From: Euglena gracilis
Taxonomy: Eukaryota; Euglenida; Euglenophyceae; Euglenales
NCBI GenBank assembly: GCA_039621445.1
Contig: CP154956.1
Location: forward strand, 38,156,553 to 38,220,552
Length of the DNA: 64,000 nucleotides
Reading direction: 5' to 3'
Every line of letters starts with the position of its first letter. The stretch's first letter is position 1. This document shows, piece by piece, positions 49,201 to 61,900 of the stretch. The position numbers were made by a program, and so were the translations under genes. A model generated the notes under the pieces. The model did no database searches. It saw only the letters and a program-made list of their open reading frames with translations, and had not been told where the DNA came from.

Positions 49201-52200
49201 CGAAACGAAATAGCAACCCCCCCCCCCGCACAGGAAGTAGCGTGGCATGTCTCCTGAAAGTTGGCAGGCAGGAAGGCTCAGGCTCATGCATGCGCAGCGA
49301 CACACACACAGGCACTCACACACACACACACACACACAACAAAAACACTCATACTCGCACAGGGGGAGACAGTCGCGAAGCGGCGAAGCGTGGCGGTCGC
49401 AATGAAGACACCTCTGCCCGAAACAGCGAACCGGAAAAACTCATACACGTGGTACTGCCTCCGCTGCAGCTCCTCCAAGTACCCAAGAACGCGGGGGAAA
49501 GACCTGCACAAGGCCCAGAAATCCCCCATTTGGCAGTTGGCAGCTTAAGACATGAATTTCCCACATCAGGGGGTTGGGCTGACCCCCCCCCCCCCAAATA
49601 TAAGAAACCCTTTGGCCGATTTTCAGCTGACACCCAAATATAAGAAACCCCCAAATGTAAGAAACCCCTGGGCTGTTGGACGCTAATCCATTTTAAAGAA
49701 ACCCCTCATCCATTTTCATCACAGGTCACGGCAAATCTCAAGGCGCAATCAACATAAAGATGAAGCTGGTCCAGTCTATCGTTTCGTTGCAAAGCAAGAG
49801 GTCAGAAGCAACCGTTTTCTGGGGGGCAGGTGCAACTGGACTCAAGAAAGTGACAAAATCCGACAGACGGCGGTCACGTGTAATGAATTACATGAAGGTA
49901 CCGAAGGAAAAAAAAGTTCCATTTATAAGAAACCCTTGGGGCCTGCCTTCAAAACCCAAGTATAAGAAGTCCCCAAATATAAGAAAACCTTTGGGCCGAT
50001 CGGCCGACACCCAAAGAAAAGAAACGGGTTTCTTCTCTTTGGGGGGGGGGGGGGCGTTACTGTGGCCAGGTGATAATCCTCCGCCCACGGAGTTGGAAAC
50101 CAGGGGGCCTTTGGCTGGCCAAAACTTGAGGGACATTCGAACAGGTGGACATTTGCAAAAATGTTGCCAAAAGTGGGGAAGGACTATCCAGGGCAAATGA
50201 TCGATGCCTGCAGTGGGATCGTTGAACTCCAGCGTAAAAACACAGTTTGCTTTTTTTTTTGCTGGGGAACGGGAGCAGCATGCAGTGAGGTTTTGCGGGA
50301 AATGGATGGTTGCGCGATGGCAGAGGGGGGCGGACGCACACCTCATGAAGGAGGCTCGGCCGATGCTGTCCACCAGCACCACCAGGATGAGCCGGCCGGC
50401 CTTGGCCGCGGGCCCCCCTGGGAAAGGCACGAGGCGGGGGCCCATCCCTTCGACGACGATGGCGTTCGAGGCACTGGGGCGGAAATGGAAGCGGCCGCGA
50501 AGGCCGGTAAACCTGGTACACCAGGTTCTGAATAGTGGTTTTGAATAGTACTGAGCTCTTAATGGGACTTGCACGCAATGGACGGCCGAAATAAACGGCC
50601 CGAAGTGGGCCAAAAAATGACCGTTTCTCAGGCCGGGCAGGGAGTTGCAAAAAAGTGACCATACGGGCACATGGGGTGTCCCTAGGGCTTTACTTTTAGG
50701 TCGCCGGACATTTCCTGCGATTCCCCACCACTTCCGAGAAATTTCAGGGAAATCGATTTTTTGACCCCAAAATGGCCAAAACGGCAACGTCGGAAGCCTG
50801 CTGCACTGTTTTGGGCCATAAATTTGCCATATCTTGGGCTAGGTGGGGAGTTGCGAGAAAATCAGATAACTGTTAGATAAGGCATTTTAAGGGCTTCAAT
50901 TTGGGCTTCGGGCTTTTTGCTCGATTTTGCTCGTTTTCGAGTCATTTGGCATTTCCCGATTTTTTGAACCGAGAAAAAAACAGCCCAAAACAGGCCAAAA
51001 AATGGCCATTTCTCAGGCCAGGGGGGGGGTTACAGGAAACCAAAATACGGTTAGATAGGGCGTTCTGAGGGCTTCATTTGATGTTTAAAAGTTTTCTTTC
51101 ATTTGGCTTCATTTTCGAGAAATTTGGAAAATTGTGCACCACCCGACAGGAACCCTTGACAGGCAGCCTGGCCGTGAGAACGGGAGGGGGGTGGCCGGGG
51201 GGGGGGGGGGGGCGATGCCTGAGACGTTGCCGCAGTGGCCACCGCCGGCCGGCGGGGCCAGTGCCACCCGGGCGTGATAGTTGTGCTCCGGGCGGCCACC
51301 GGCGGCGCAGCGGGCGATGACCCGTGACGCGTTCACCGCCACCGGCCCGGCGTATGGCACAAAGGCCGGGGGCGACGGCTCCCCAAGAGCGTCATCGAAC
51401 GCCGCGTACGTCGCCTGCGGAGTGCGCCGCAGGAACCGATACCGCGGCCGAACGCCCGATGGCCAGAGCCCCCCCCCCCCCCCCCCCCGGCGTGAGGACT
51501 CTCAGATGCCCCCACCCCCCCCATACGCAAGGTTCTCCCAACACAAACCCGAATGCATCCGCAAAGCGCGGGGATGGCACCAAAGGAGAGGGAGGCATGT
51601 GGGTGGATGTTGTTGTTTGGGAAACCGCCAGTGAAGGGGCAAAAACGGAACAGCTTTGCCCGGGGGAGGAGTCTGTGGTGGCGTCTTCCTCGAGCACAAG
51701 AGTTCAGGCAGTACAAGATAGCCCGGTGCAGGAGAAGTGACTAGTTTTGAAAAGTGACTGACTGGTTTTGGAAAGTGGAAAGTGATCCCCCCCCTCCTGG
51801 GGGTCAGTCAGCAATGGCATAGTCACGACCCCTGATTTTTAGGCCAAGATTTCTTTTAGCTGAAGAAAATTTTACTTGCGCAGCACCATGGTGGGTGATG
51901 CCATGGTGGGGAGGGGTCGACCCACCCCCAGATGGATGGGGGAGGCCCTCATCATCACTTCCTATCCCCCCCCCTCGGTGGGGAGAGGGGTCGGTCACTT
52001 TGGCCACGCGGCCAAAAAATGGCCAGAAATCAAAGGATTTTGGCCAAAAATCCCAAAAAAAATCCGGCACCTCGCCGCCGGGTGGCCACTTTCGACCAAT
52101 CCTGGCCGACCCATCCCCTCACGGGGGGGGGGGGGGGGGGGCTGGGGCCAAAAACCAGTCAGTCACTCCGAAAACACCAGTGACTTACCCCCCCCCCGGG

Positions 52201-52773
52201 AAAGGTGATAGCATGGTCGTGACCAGAGGTTTTTTTTAGGACCCGGGGGGGGGTCGGACCAACCCACCCACCCCCTGTGGGGGGGGGGGGGGGCCAGGGG
52301 CAGGGGGGGCTCAGGGGGACCCACTTTTCGGGGGTCAAATTTGGGGTCAAAAAAATTTTCGGTGCTTAACACCGAAAATAAAAGAAAACCCCACCTCTGG
52401 GGGGTTCCCACCTGGCCCGACCCCCCACCCATAGGGCCATACACTGGGGGGGGGGGCATGTCACTGGCCTCCCACAACGATTTTTTTTGTGCTTGAAAAT
52501 TTTGTGTTTTCTGCATGTATGGGTCAAGGTGCAGATTGAACTTGAGCAATTTCATGTTGTCAACAAGTGGTTTCACTGTACATATACCGAATGGGAGGGG
52601 GGGGGCTCGGCCGGGACCCACCCACCCCCTCTCCCCCCGGTCACGAAACTTAAAAGAATCTCTGGTCGTGAGCTCCTACAACCCAACGTCCATATGGTTT
52701 CGGGGATTCCTGTACAACCCTGAGGAGGGTGCCACCGCAACTCACGTGTGCGTCCAGCAAAGTGGAACTACAG

Positions 52774-52864
<91 letters not shown>

Positions 52865-53192
52865 TACATACATATACATACATATTTATCTGTGTGTGTG
52901 GTGTATTATACATTATTTATATGTATATATTGCATATATTATACAGTTATACACCCCGCAGTGGCACAATCGGAGGTGCATTCCAAGTAGGCAAAGTTGA
53001 CAGGGAGGGGAGGGCACACCTGGCCGGGGCACTGGATGGTCAGCACGCCATGGCGGTCCATGGAGGAGAAGCGCCGCCCCCGGGGGCAGTCCGGGCGGAC
53101 GGTGGCCGGGTCCAGGCAGGGCACGAGCAAGGGCCCCTCCGGCACCGCCAGCCGGCAGCTGTGGTTGTTGGCCAGCGTCGTGTTGCCGAGCC
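43186..53192 (-). CDS. DUF229-family (sulfatase-like) protein, 16 exons, complete C-terminus
   Basis: Exons: 53192-53027, 51460-51253, 50394-50342, 49503-49412, 49138-49086, 48470-48375, 48130-48059, 47660-47533, 47242-47137, 46839-46754, 46612-46527, 46013-45919, 45484-45369, 45061-44944, 43467-43384, 43281-43186 (TGA at 43188-43186). Every junction keeps frame. Family landmarks in order: [18 protein letters not shown] with MDRHGVL (N-terminal Cys region), [27 protein letters not shown] (equivalent of the IDS.SR.NF.R nucleophile/metal motif), [21 protein letters not shown] (metal Asp-His), [16 protein letters not shown], and a C-terminal KYCVC. DUF229 belongs to the alkaline-phosphatase/sulfatase superfamily; substrate unknown. 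Eight of the 15 introns are GT-AG and seven nonconventional. No initiator is found at its 5' end; see the upstream module. Confidence 0.85.
43840..44215. mobile_element. Fold-back element, AATAATACCCCCC type
   Basis: Blocks of CCCCCCAAATAATACCCCCC and the inverted GGGGGGGTATTATTTG flank an AT-rich interior. Same architecture as the other fold-back elements with a different end motif. In the intron 43468-44943 of the DUF229 gene. Confidence 0.6.
44562..44815 (+). mobile_element. GGCTGGCTGGACCC-type element (CAGGGG family)
   Basis: Starts CAGGGGTTATCTTAAGGACC and follows the interior of 20793-21160 (GCTGGCTGGACCCC, then AATGCCCCAAAAAAGCCCAA). Right end not clear. Lies in the intron 44943-43468 of the DUF229 gene. 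Related fragments lie near 24597-24690, 32070-32140 and 39900-39960. Confidence 0.55.
46754..46839 (-). CDS. DUF229 exon with the SDHG metal-binding motif
   Basis: Encodes [20 protein letters not shown] then [12 protein letters not shown] is the superfamily metal-ligand motif, and RLEWKN replaces the family's RLEER. Acceptor is conventional (GGTTCGCAG); the downstream intron is nonconventional with GCCCCCT at its start and AGGGGGC at its end. Confidence 0.85.
49590..50053 (-). mobile_element. Fold-back element, TATAAGAAACCC type, inverted copy
   Basis: The interior on the + strand (AAGATGAAGCTGGTCCAGTC ... CACGTGTAATGAATTACATG) is the reverse complement of 33540-33770. Sits inside the conventional intron 50341-49504 of the DUF229 gene. 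Confidence 0.8.
50342..50394 (-). CDS. DUF229 exon with the predicted nucleophile motif
   Basis: Encodes [18 protein letters not shown]. In the superfamily the Asp binds metal and the Ser/Thr beside it is the nucleophile; DUF229 members usually read G.DS.SRLNF.R, so D and S are kept and the second Ser of SR is replaced by Gly here. Its donor AG|GTGTGC and the next acceptor TGTGCAG|G are conventional, while the upstream intron is nonconventional. Confidence 0.8.
52775..52861. repeat. (TA)n microsatellite
   Basis: Uninterrupted TA for about 87 bp followed by a TACATA-type decay zone, in the first intron of the DUF229 exon block. Confidence 0.97.
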
Positions 53193-55189
53193 CTGGGGGA
53201 GACCAGCCAGGGGGAGGGGGCCTGGGGAGCATCCGGAGAGCTGGAGACAGGAGAGGTGCAGAGAGCGAAAGAGGGGGGAGGTTATGTCGGCCAGGGGGGG
53301 AGCACATGTGCATTCCCGGGGCACATGCATGCATCAACGTACATCCGTGCACCAACTGCACTGCCCACTGTGGTCTTCTTCAGGTCGGCCCATCAGTATC
53401 CATCTTTTGCTTAGTCTTTCGGGCGGTTCTGCCTCAATTTTTTGCTTGCGATGGGGAGACCCTCGAAAAGGAAACACACAGGAAAAGAACCAAGTGTTCA
53501 ATGCTATTGGGCAACCGACCTTGTGCTTAACAGGTGGCTTGTTGGCTTGGGTCATGTGCACACCTGCAAACCAAACCCCGTAAAATTTAGGATGGGTGAA
53601 GTCTGGGCACCCAGACCGGTGCTCAGACTGGGACACCGGTCTGGTGCCCCAGGTCCCGGGGAATTTCGCTCTTTGACAGTTAGAGTGTCCCACAGCAAAT
53701 GTCACCACAGCGTACAGGACACATTGGAGACCTTCCAATGGCTGCCTCATCAACATGGGATATGGGACGTTGCTGGAACGATTTGGCGCAGGTGAGACCA
53801 GTGTTACACAACTTTGTCTGTTTGAAAATTTGTTGGTCCGTTTGCACTTGTGCCGGTGGTCCGTTTGTGCATTTGCGCAAATGGACCATTCAGATCTTCA
53901 GAAGGTCAAAAACGCCAGATTTTGAAAAACGCATTTTGCCTCAAAAATACCCGGATTCAACCGAAATTCGGCATAAATTCGTCTGGAATGCGACCTAACT
54001 TCTTCCTGACTTCCGAAAAATGGGAGCCCGACGGGAGGCTGATCGGAACTTTTACCCTATCCCAATCAATCACCCCACCCCGACTTTCCCCCGAAATCGG
54101 ACCCGGATCGGCGTCGAAGGTGCCGGAGCTCAAAAATACCATTTATAAAGGAGAATTGGCTGGGTCGGCAGACATCAGGGTCCAAACCCAACCCCCCGGA
54201 GGTGTGCCTGTATGGGCAGGCAACCCATGGCACAAGGCACCCGTTGGTAAAAACAGGTGGGGGTGTGCCATAAGCACTATCCACTCCAAAATCCGACCCC
54301 CCCCCCCGGGTCGAAATTGCCCTGCCCCCCCCCCGCCTGTCCATAATAGCACCAAGCCCCCCAGGGGTGTGTGCACTTTCTTAAAAGGAAGCCTGGTTTC
54401 AACCTCGGAAACTCGTGGCATCGGTGTGTCACCAGCAATTCGAAAAAAAACCTGGACCCACATGGGAGAACCATAATAAGGGATTTATGACAGAAAGGGG
54501 ACCTATGAATCTGGTTCATTGACTGAAAATATTTTTGAGCCGGGTGGGGTGCAAAACAGAACAGCCCCTGCCACCAACAGGCGTCAGTTCGCCAAAGGCA
54601 CCTGTGATGCGATTTGGGGCGGGGGGGGGGGGGTAAAGTCATTTTTATTCTTTTTGGTTTTCGGTGAATTCAGTGGAGTCCGACGGACATAAATTTGGAA
54701 CTTGGAATATTCTCAATGTCCCAGACACAGAAGTGATTTTTTTTGTTTTTGTTTTTTTGTTTTTTTTGTTGAGTTTTCTTAGAATTACGATCAAAATTGG
54801 GGTGCTCTGGCAGCCCAATTGCCTTCAGCTGCAGGGGGTGCCATAATTTGGACCCTGCACTGAAAGCGGCCCCCGCGATGGTGAATTCCACGAAAGCTGT
54901 GATTTGTTGAAATACCATGAAATTCCTGAATTCGGAAGCCAAAGTTTTATCATTTCCCGCAGAATGCAAAAAAAAAGCTTATTGAAGTGGATAACAAACA
55001 AGCTTTAAAAACGTAAAAAAAAATGTTCAAGTTGGAGAAGAAACCAAAAGGGCAGACTCACAAATCACAAATCTTCTGACAACCCTTTGGGGTACTGGGG
55101 GGGGGGTCCAAAAAAAACTGAGGGGGGGCAAGGAAGATACCCACAATAATCATTGTATCCTCCCGGGGCCCATTTGGTCCCCTTCCTGG

Positions 55190-55385
55190 CCCTGGGCAAC
55201 CGTGCACATGTCTCACGGCCAGGACGGTGGTTCGTCAGTTCATTCAGGGCGAAGACGTGCACACCTGCATACCAGTGACGGCTGGTATAGCCGGGACTGA
55301 CGGAGTAGCGGGCACCCCCATCTGGGCACATGGGGGGCGTCCAGCGCGCCATCAGGCCCACGTCCTCCTTGCCCCTGTGCAGGCG
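55190..55385 (-). CDS. Unassigned exon-like open segment
   Basis: A GC-rich stretch that is open in one minus-strand frame, containing LMARWTPPMCPDGGARYSVS and HVFALNELTNHRPGRE, with a CCTGCACAG acceptor-like sequence at its 5' side. It lies in the intron between 57823 and 53192 but does not fit the phase of the flanking exons, so it may be a skipped exon, a relic or chance. Not recognised. Confidence 0.25.
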
Positions 55386-55717
55386 GAGGGAGGGGCCAAT
55401 GCACTGACTTTGCAATGGGATGGGGGAACATGTGGGGGCGGATTCCAACGTTTGGATGCGGAGGCATCCCACCAAAGACATCGAAAGGCATTTTGAAAAT
55501 GGGTTCCGTCCAGGGTTGTTCGACATTGTTGGCCAAATCGCCTCTGAAGCAATATCCTATTTTTATCCTATGTCCCCATGTCTTTGCCTGTGCCAACGCA
55601 AACGCACGGGGGGTATGGACCAAAGGGATGCGCATTTATTTTGCAACACTGCACACACTGGATACTCATGTGTGGTGTTCTGTTCCTCATTTCACAATTT
55701 CTGAAGATAATGGGGAC

Positions 55718-56217
55718 CATACATCTCTTTTAGGACCCTGGGGGGGGTTGCTGGGCTAGGGCTAGAAATTTGGGCTGGCTAGAAATTTGGGCTGCGGGGG
55801 GGGGGGGGGGGGGGGGGGGGCTGGACCCCGGCTGGACCCGAACCGGGGCGAGCTGGACTGAAATCGGAAAAAATGCCCAAAAATGACCTGCAAAACACAG
55901 TTTTGAAAAAATGATGCATCTGAAACCCCCCCAAAAATGCCTCAAACGCCCCCCAAACCCCATTTTTGGCCACCTTTGAACACAGTTTTCAAAAAATTTC
56001 GGCGATTTGCGCCGAAAAATTTTGGGCTGGACCCCCCAAAAAAGGGGCTGGCTAGCTGGGCTGGCAGCACCCCCCCCCGGGGGGGGGTGCTGGCAGCACC
56101 CCCCCCGGGGGGGGGGGGGGTGCTGCTGCGGCTGGGCTGGGCCCAAATCGGGGCTGGCTGCAGCCGCCCTCCACCTTGGGGGGGGGGGGGGTTCGCAAAA
56201 CCTTAGAGAGATGTATG
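55718..56217 (+). mobile_element. Second copy of the CATACATCTCT MITE
   Basis: Starts CATACATCTCTTTTAGGACC and ends CCTTAGAGAGATGTATG. Target duplication ATGGGGAC / ATAGGGAC (7 of 8). Internally very similar to 37634-38051 but with extra GGGCTGG-type repeats and a run of about 24 G. Lies in the intron between exons 57823 and 53192. Confidence 0.9.
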
Positions 56218-56804
56218 ATAGGGACCCCAAGGCAAGCACGCCGCCAGCACCTGTGGGAGTCCTCCCGCTCGCCGCTGACGCCGGGAACGAAAAGCCACGC
56301 GAGGAAAAGGCATGCCCAGGCACACCGTTGGGCGGCAGGCCTCGGTTGAGCAGTCAGTACATTCTGAGCTGATTCAAATTGACCTCATCCAATGTAACCC
56401 TTCCTCAAATTGGAAGGGCATTGCACCTCGGCAGGTGAATGTTGCCCCCAAATCGGCAGTTGGGCCTGTGAAAAGCATGTTTTCACCTTGAAACAATCAA
56501 AATAAACGGCAATTCCAGGCAACATTCTCGAAAAAAACTTCCTGCAATTTTCGACCATTTTGGTTTCTTGCACCCATCGAGCCTCAGCCCAAAGTGACCA
56601 AAAAGGGCGGGAAAATGGTCCAAAACAGCCCCAAAAATGTAAACGTTTGCAGATATTGACCCTTGATGACAGCTTAGAGGCAAAATTGCCTGAATTTTTG
56701 TTCAGTTTCCTCAATGAAAAGCAGGGATACCCCTGCTCAAAACCCCCTTCGTTGCCTGGCAGAACACTTTGGACGAATGGGCTACCCCGTTGCACGACAG
56801 TCCT

Positions 56805-57034
56805 AAAACAAGCAAAAATTCCTCATCCCAGAACACTCAATGCAAATCCACGGGAAAAAATGAGGGGAAAATGGCCACATTTTGACAGTAAACTTCGTGG
56901 GGGGAGAATGATGTCTGGCATTTTTGGACCATCGAAACGTCAAAAAAGTGGGTTATTCGGGTTTCTAATTGTCAAACCCTCTCGATGCACTGACCGGCCG
57001 TTGGCCGGCCCTCATGCTACGGGCAGTCCTTGAG
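56805..57034 (+). mobile_element. Decayed CAGGGCGGTCC-family MITE
   Basis: Contains CAATGCAAATCCACGGG, GTCTGGCATTTTTGGACCAT and GGGCAGTCCTTGAGGAC, the family interior. Ends eroded. Confidence 0.5.
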
Positions 57035-57357
57035 GACATACCTGGACAAAAACTTCCCGTCCGAAAAAAATACCAACTTCCAAACGATGGACGGTGATGA
57101 GTGGACCACAGAGGAGAACCGCTCCCAGGAACGCGGTAGGCAAGGCCCTCAGAGGGGGAGGGGTCGATGCACTGGACAACAGTGGCGGGGCCTGGCGGTG
57201 ATCGCTCTGCCCCACTGCCGACGACCTGCCCCATGGTCCACCGAGTTGGGTGGGGATGGGCCACTCCCGCTCCATTTCCGCCTGCCACGGACACCAACAC
57301 ACAACACACCACGGCCACTGCCCGAACTTACGCCAACACACACACACACCGGGGACG

Positions 57358-57390
<33 letters not shown>

Positions 57391-57822
57391 CACACACACA
57401 ACACACACTGACACAACAACTAACACACGCGCCCGCACGACAGCCAACATGACAGATGGCAGCGACAGGATGTGTGCCACGGGTGCGCACGGGCACATTC
57501 CGGCGCACAAGGCACCCACGCAGTGAGCGGCCTGGGAGTGGGAGCTGTCCAGGCAGCTGGCAGGTCAACACCCGTGAGCGGGTCACGCCGGCCCGCATGT
57601 GGTGGAGCGGCGGCAGCAGCCCCGGAGCAACGGGAGCAGAAGCATTGGGGAGGGGGGGGGGGAACAGACACGAGGGTCTGCGAGGCCAGGGGACGCGCAC
57701 AGTGACACCCCTCGCATGCCACGCACTCCCCAAGCCGGGTCCCCCCCGCACACCCCCGTGGGCATGCATGGGCACCACACCCACCTCCCTTAAAGTGTGT
57801 AAAGCTGGGGACGACGGCAGAC

Positions 57823-58894
57823 CTCCGTCCACGACGAGGCTCCAGAAGGAGGAGGCGGCGACGGTGAGCAGCGGGGCTGGGCTGCCGGCCGGGAGCAGCG
57901 AGGCGTTGACGGCGCTCCCCGCCCGCCGGCCGACGTAGCACGGCGGCTGGACGTGGGCTGTGCCGGTAGGGAGGGTAATGACCGCCAGGGCGGTGCTTTG
58001 CATTAAAAAAAAAAATCCCGTCCCACAAGGTTCAATGCAAATCCACAGGAAACGCGCCCCAAAAACATCGGCAGACTTTGGCAACAGCGGGTCGATGGCG
58101 GGGAAAAAGGTGTCTCCGGCATCCTTGGGCCATCCGCCCGAGAAAAGCAAAAATACGCTTGGCGACGTTTAAGTTTTTGACCCGTTCACACCCTTAGCAA
58201 CAGCAAAAAAAAAATTAAAAAAACTCCCAAGGACCGCCCTGAGTCCCCCCAAAGTCGACCCATTATTGACCAAAATGTGGCCATTTCTTTCGGACATTTT
58301 TCATATGGATTTTTTATTGAATGTGCTGGGATGGGGTGTTTTTTTTTTGCTTCAGGACAACCCTGGTTGGAAAAAAGTATTATGCTAGCATTCATCTTCA
58401 GCATCCTTCCTTCTTCGGGGGGGGCTTGTTTTGGAAACGGCCATCCTTGGTGCAAGCAAACTGCTGGCTTAACTTGCCGTCGGCAAAGCAACCGTTCAAG
58501 GGGGGGAAATGATTTCTGGCATCCTTGGACCATCGTCCATCCACCCAAAATGTCAAAAAAAGGCGTTTCTCGACGTTTTGATTCTCGACCCCATTCGACG
58601 CCTGGCCCGGCCGTTCCCCGGCCCTCAGGCCCGGGGCGGTCCTTGAGGGCAGTCCTTACCAAACAAAAATGTCCTTTGTGGACGGCCCTGTTTCCAACCA
58701 GTCAAAATGTCAGCCCCCCCCAAGCCTACCCTCAGACGGCCTCAGAATAAGCGTCCGGGCAAGCCCAGTCTCCAAATCCCATTTGTTCATCCGCGGTCGT
58801 CTTCCGTCACAAACGGTGGCCCCTGGTGGAGCTTCTCTCCGTATCACCCGCTTTGGGGGATGAACCTCAGCCTCCCCCCATAGCAACCCACATC

Positions 58895-58938
<44 letters not shown>

Positions 58939-61900
58939 CAGGGCGGTCCTTAAGCAAAAAAAAAAAATCCCGTCCCGGCGCAGCCGAGAAAATTTTTTTG
59001 AAAATCCATGACCGAAAAGTGGCCGTATTTTGCCCGAAACGGGTCGACTTCGGGAAAAAAAGTGATTCCTGGCACTTTTGGAACATCGCCAATCCGCCCA
59101 TTGCGTCAAAAAATGCGTTTTTCGACTTTTTGGTTTTCGACCCCCGTTCAAGTCCCGGTCGATCCTTGGTCGGGGGGGCGGTCCTTAAGGGGCGGTCCTT
59201 AACGAAAAAAAAAAAACTTCCCGTCCCTTATGGACCGCCCTGTCGCACACACAACACAACTGATCCAAGGTGAGGAAGTTTGGCGGGGTCATCAAACCTG
59301 AAAAATCCCAACCTGCCGGGGGTCAGGATCTGACAGGGAACAATTACAGACGGGAAAAGTTCAGGACGAAAAAAATTCTCATGAACCCATTTTCAGGAAA
59401 CCCATAAGAATTCACATCAAATCCCGAGGTTTTCCCAAATCCAAAACTCCAAAATTGATCAAATCCAATATCCAAATAAAGCAAAAAAATTCTTTTGTTT
59501 TATTCTTTATTGTATGTCACTTCACTTTTCATTTTATTCATTGTTCTTTCATTTTGGATGATCAAGGAACCTTCCAAACAGGTTATTTGGACCAAAAAAA
59601 AACACTCCAAGAATCGGCATGCGCCAAAGATATTCTTGGGCATATGGAGGAAATTATAATTTTCCCAAATTTGCTGGAAAAATTCTGGAGGAAAAAATCC
59701 TGGAGAGAAATATCCTGCGAAATTTCATCCAGAATTCTCCCCACAATATTTTGTCCAGTTCAAAGTTTCCCCCCGGTGGGATAAAAGAACATTCGCCCCC
59801 AAGAGAAAATTCGGTGGATTTTGTTGCTACAACTCCTTTGTGTGTGGGCGGGTTCCAACTCAAACATGGAGGCCTACAGTCTGGACAAAAAAGTGATGGG
59901 AAACAAAAACACAATTTTTCCCATCATTTTTTGCACCGTGATTTTTTCCCCGTACTTTTTTCTTTGGGGGAGCAACTCCAGGAGAGGTAAATATCATAAA
60001 ATGATGGAGGTGTGAAATATATGGTCAATTTTTTTCATCATATTGTAATGAAGACAAACAAAATCGCCAGAAGAGCAGTTTGAAACTTTTCAAATTTTAA
60101 GGTATTTTTTGCATCAAAATTTTTTTCATTGCAAGCAGGAAAAATTGCTCCATTTTCAAATACAATTTCTGTTAATTCATTTAAAACTCATTTTATACTT
60201 AATACCAATTTGATTAATTTAATATTATGTAATATTTTCCAAAATACTCCCTAACATTTTGATCTTTCCAATTGCAATTACCCCCAAATCGAAATCTTCT
60301 CATCATTTTTCCTGTCGCTCTTTCCTTGTCATTCTGGCTCAAAATGGTCTCCATTTTAAAATAATAACCCAAACAGTCCCTGCAGCCACCAAATCCACAA
60401 CGTATGCTCGCACTCAATCCCAGCCACCCTCACTGCATCACACAAATGGCACACACACACACACACACACACACACACCGCCTGTCACTGAGCTGTTTGG
60501 CGCCAGGAAGTGCCAGAAGCCCGGCCCCAGCGACGATATGGCTGAGGTCAGGCCACTGACACTCAGCGGCTGGTACACGATCACCTCGCTGCTGTTCAGG
60601 AGGGTGACGTCCACCGACTCCAGATGGCCTGCAGCCACCCCGCAGGAGTGTAGACCCCCCTCCCCAAGAATTGAAACCCTGCGGGGTTTCTCTTCGGTCA
60701 CATTGCAGAAAACCGGGGGGTCTATCCCTTTGCACATCAAAAAACCCTTCAGCGCTTTGCGGAGTGATCAGTCTGGGCTCGAACGGGACCGAAAACTAAT
60801 GTCCAAAAAAAAAACGTTGCACTTGTATTGTTTGATGCTTTGGGTGGATGTTCCAATGTTTCAAAGGTGCTGGAAATCAATTTTTCCCAGTGAACATCTG
60901 CGATCACCGAAATATTTCAAATTTTTAAGTTTTTTAGAATTTATTCAAAGTTTGGAAATTTCAAATTCACTCCAAGAGGAACCCCTGAGAGGGCTTATTG
61001 TGGGGGTGGCTTCTAATTCAAGGGGTAGAATTCCTCCTCGTTTGGAATCTCGAGTTCGCGCTCGGGGGTGGGGGCGGCCCACCGTGGCACTATGGCCCCG
61101 ACACAGAAGTTGATCCGCCAGTCAGCCCCCACAGCACGGCCTGAGTGGAATACCCTCCAGCCAACACAACACGCCACGCAGCAATACACACTGAGGCCCG
61201 CCACATGGAGGATGGCTGCCTGCAGCTGCAGCGCCGCCCCCTGGGCACTGGAGGGACAGAGGCACTGGCACGGTGCCCCGGCTGGCCAGGGGGGGGGGGA
61301 TGTGGAAGCCCGGCTCAAAAAAATTCACAAAAATGCGCAAAAATGCGCTTTTTTTAAAAAAAATGCGCAAAAAAATGCCCAATATCTGAGAGACAAAGCA
61401 CAAAAATCACAACAACAAATAGCAACGCAAAAATCGCCCAAAAAACATGCAAAATGGCACCAAATTCGCAAGAATTGCATGGATTATGAGAAAAATGTCA
61501 GTTTCAAAAAAAAATCGAAAGTTTCAAAAAATGCAAAAAATTGCAAAAAAAAATGTTCAAATAATGCGAAAAAAAATAGGGTAAAACATGAAAAATGCGC
61601 AAAAGGCAAAAAAATGCGCTGGAAAAAAACGCACAAAAAATGCGAAAAATACGCAATTTTGGAAAAATCAAAATATGCGCACATTCCCTCTCCCCCTGAG
61701 CTACCTTGATTGGTCAGAAACACGGAGGTCCAGAAAGGGATCCCAATTATAGCCATCTGACATCAACACAACCAACTCCTTGCTGTTTGGCAATCCCAAG
61801 AGCTTGAAATCAGGAAGGAAAAAAAGGAATTTAACATCATCTCCAACAATTGTTGGAAGTCAAAATGTTCGTAAGCAAAATTGCTTTCATTCGAACAACA

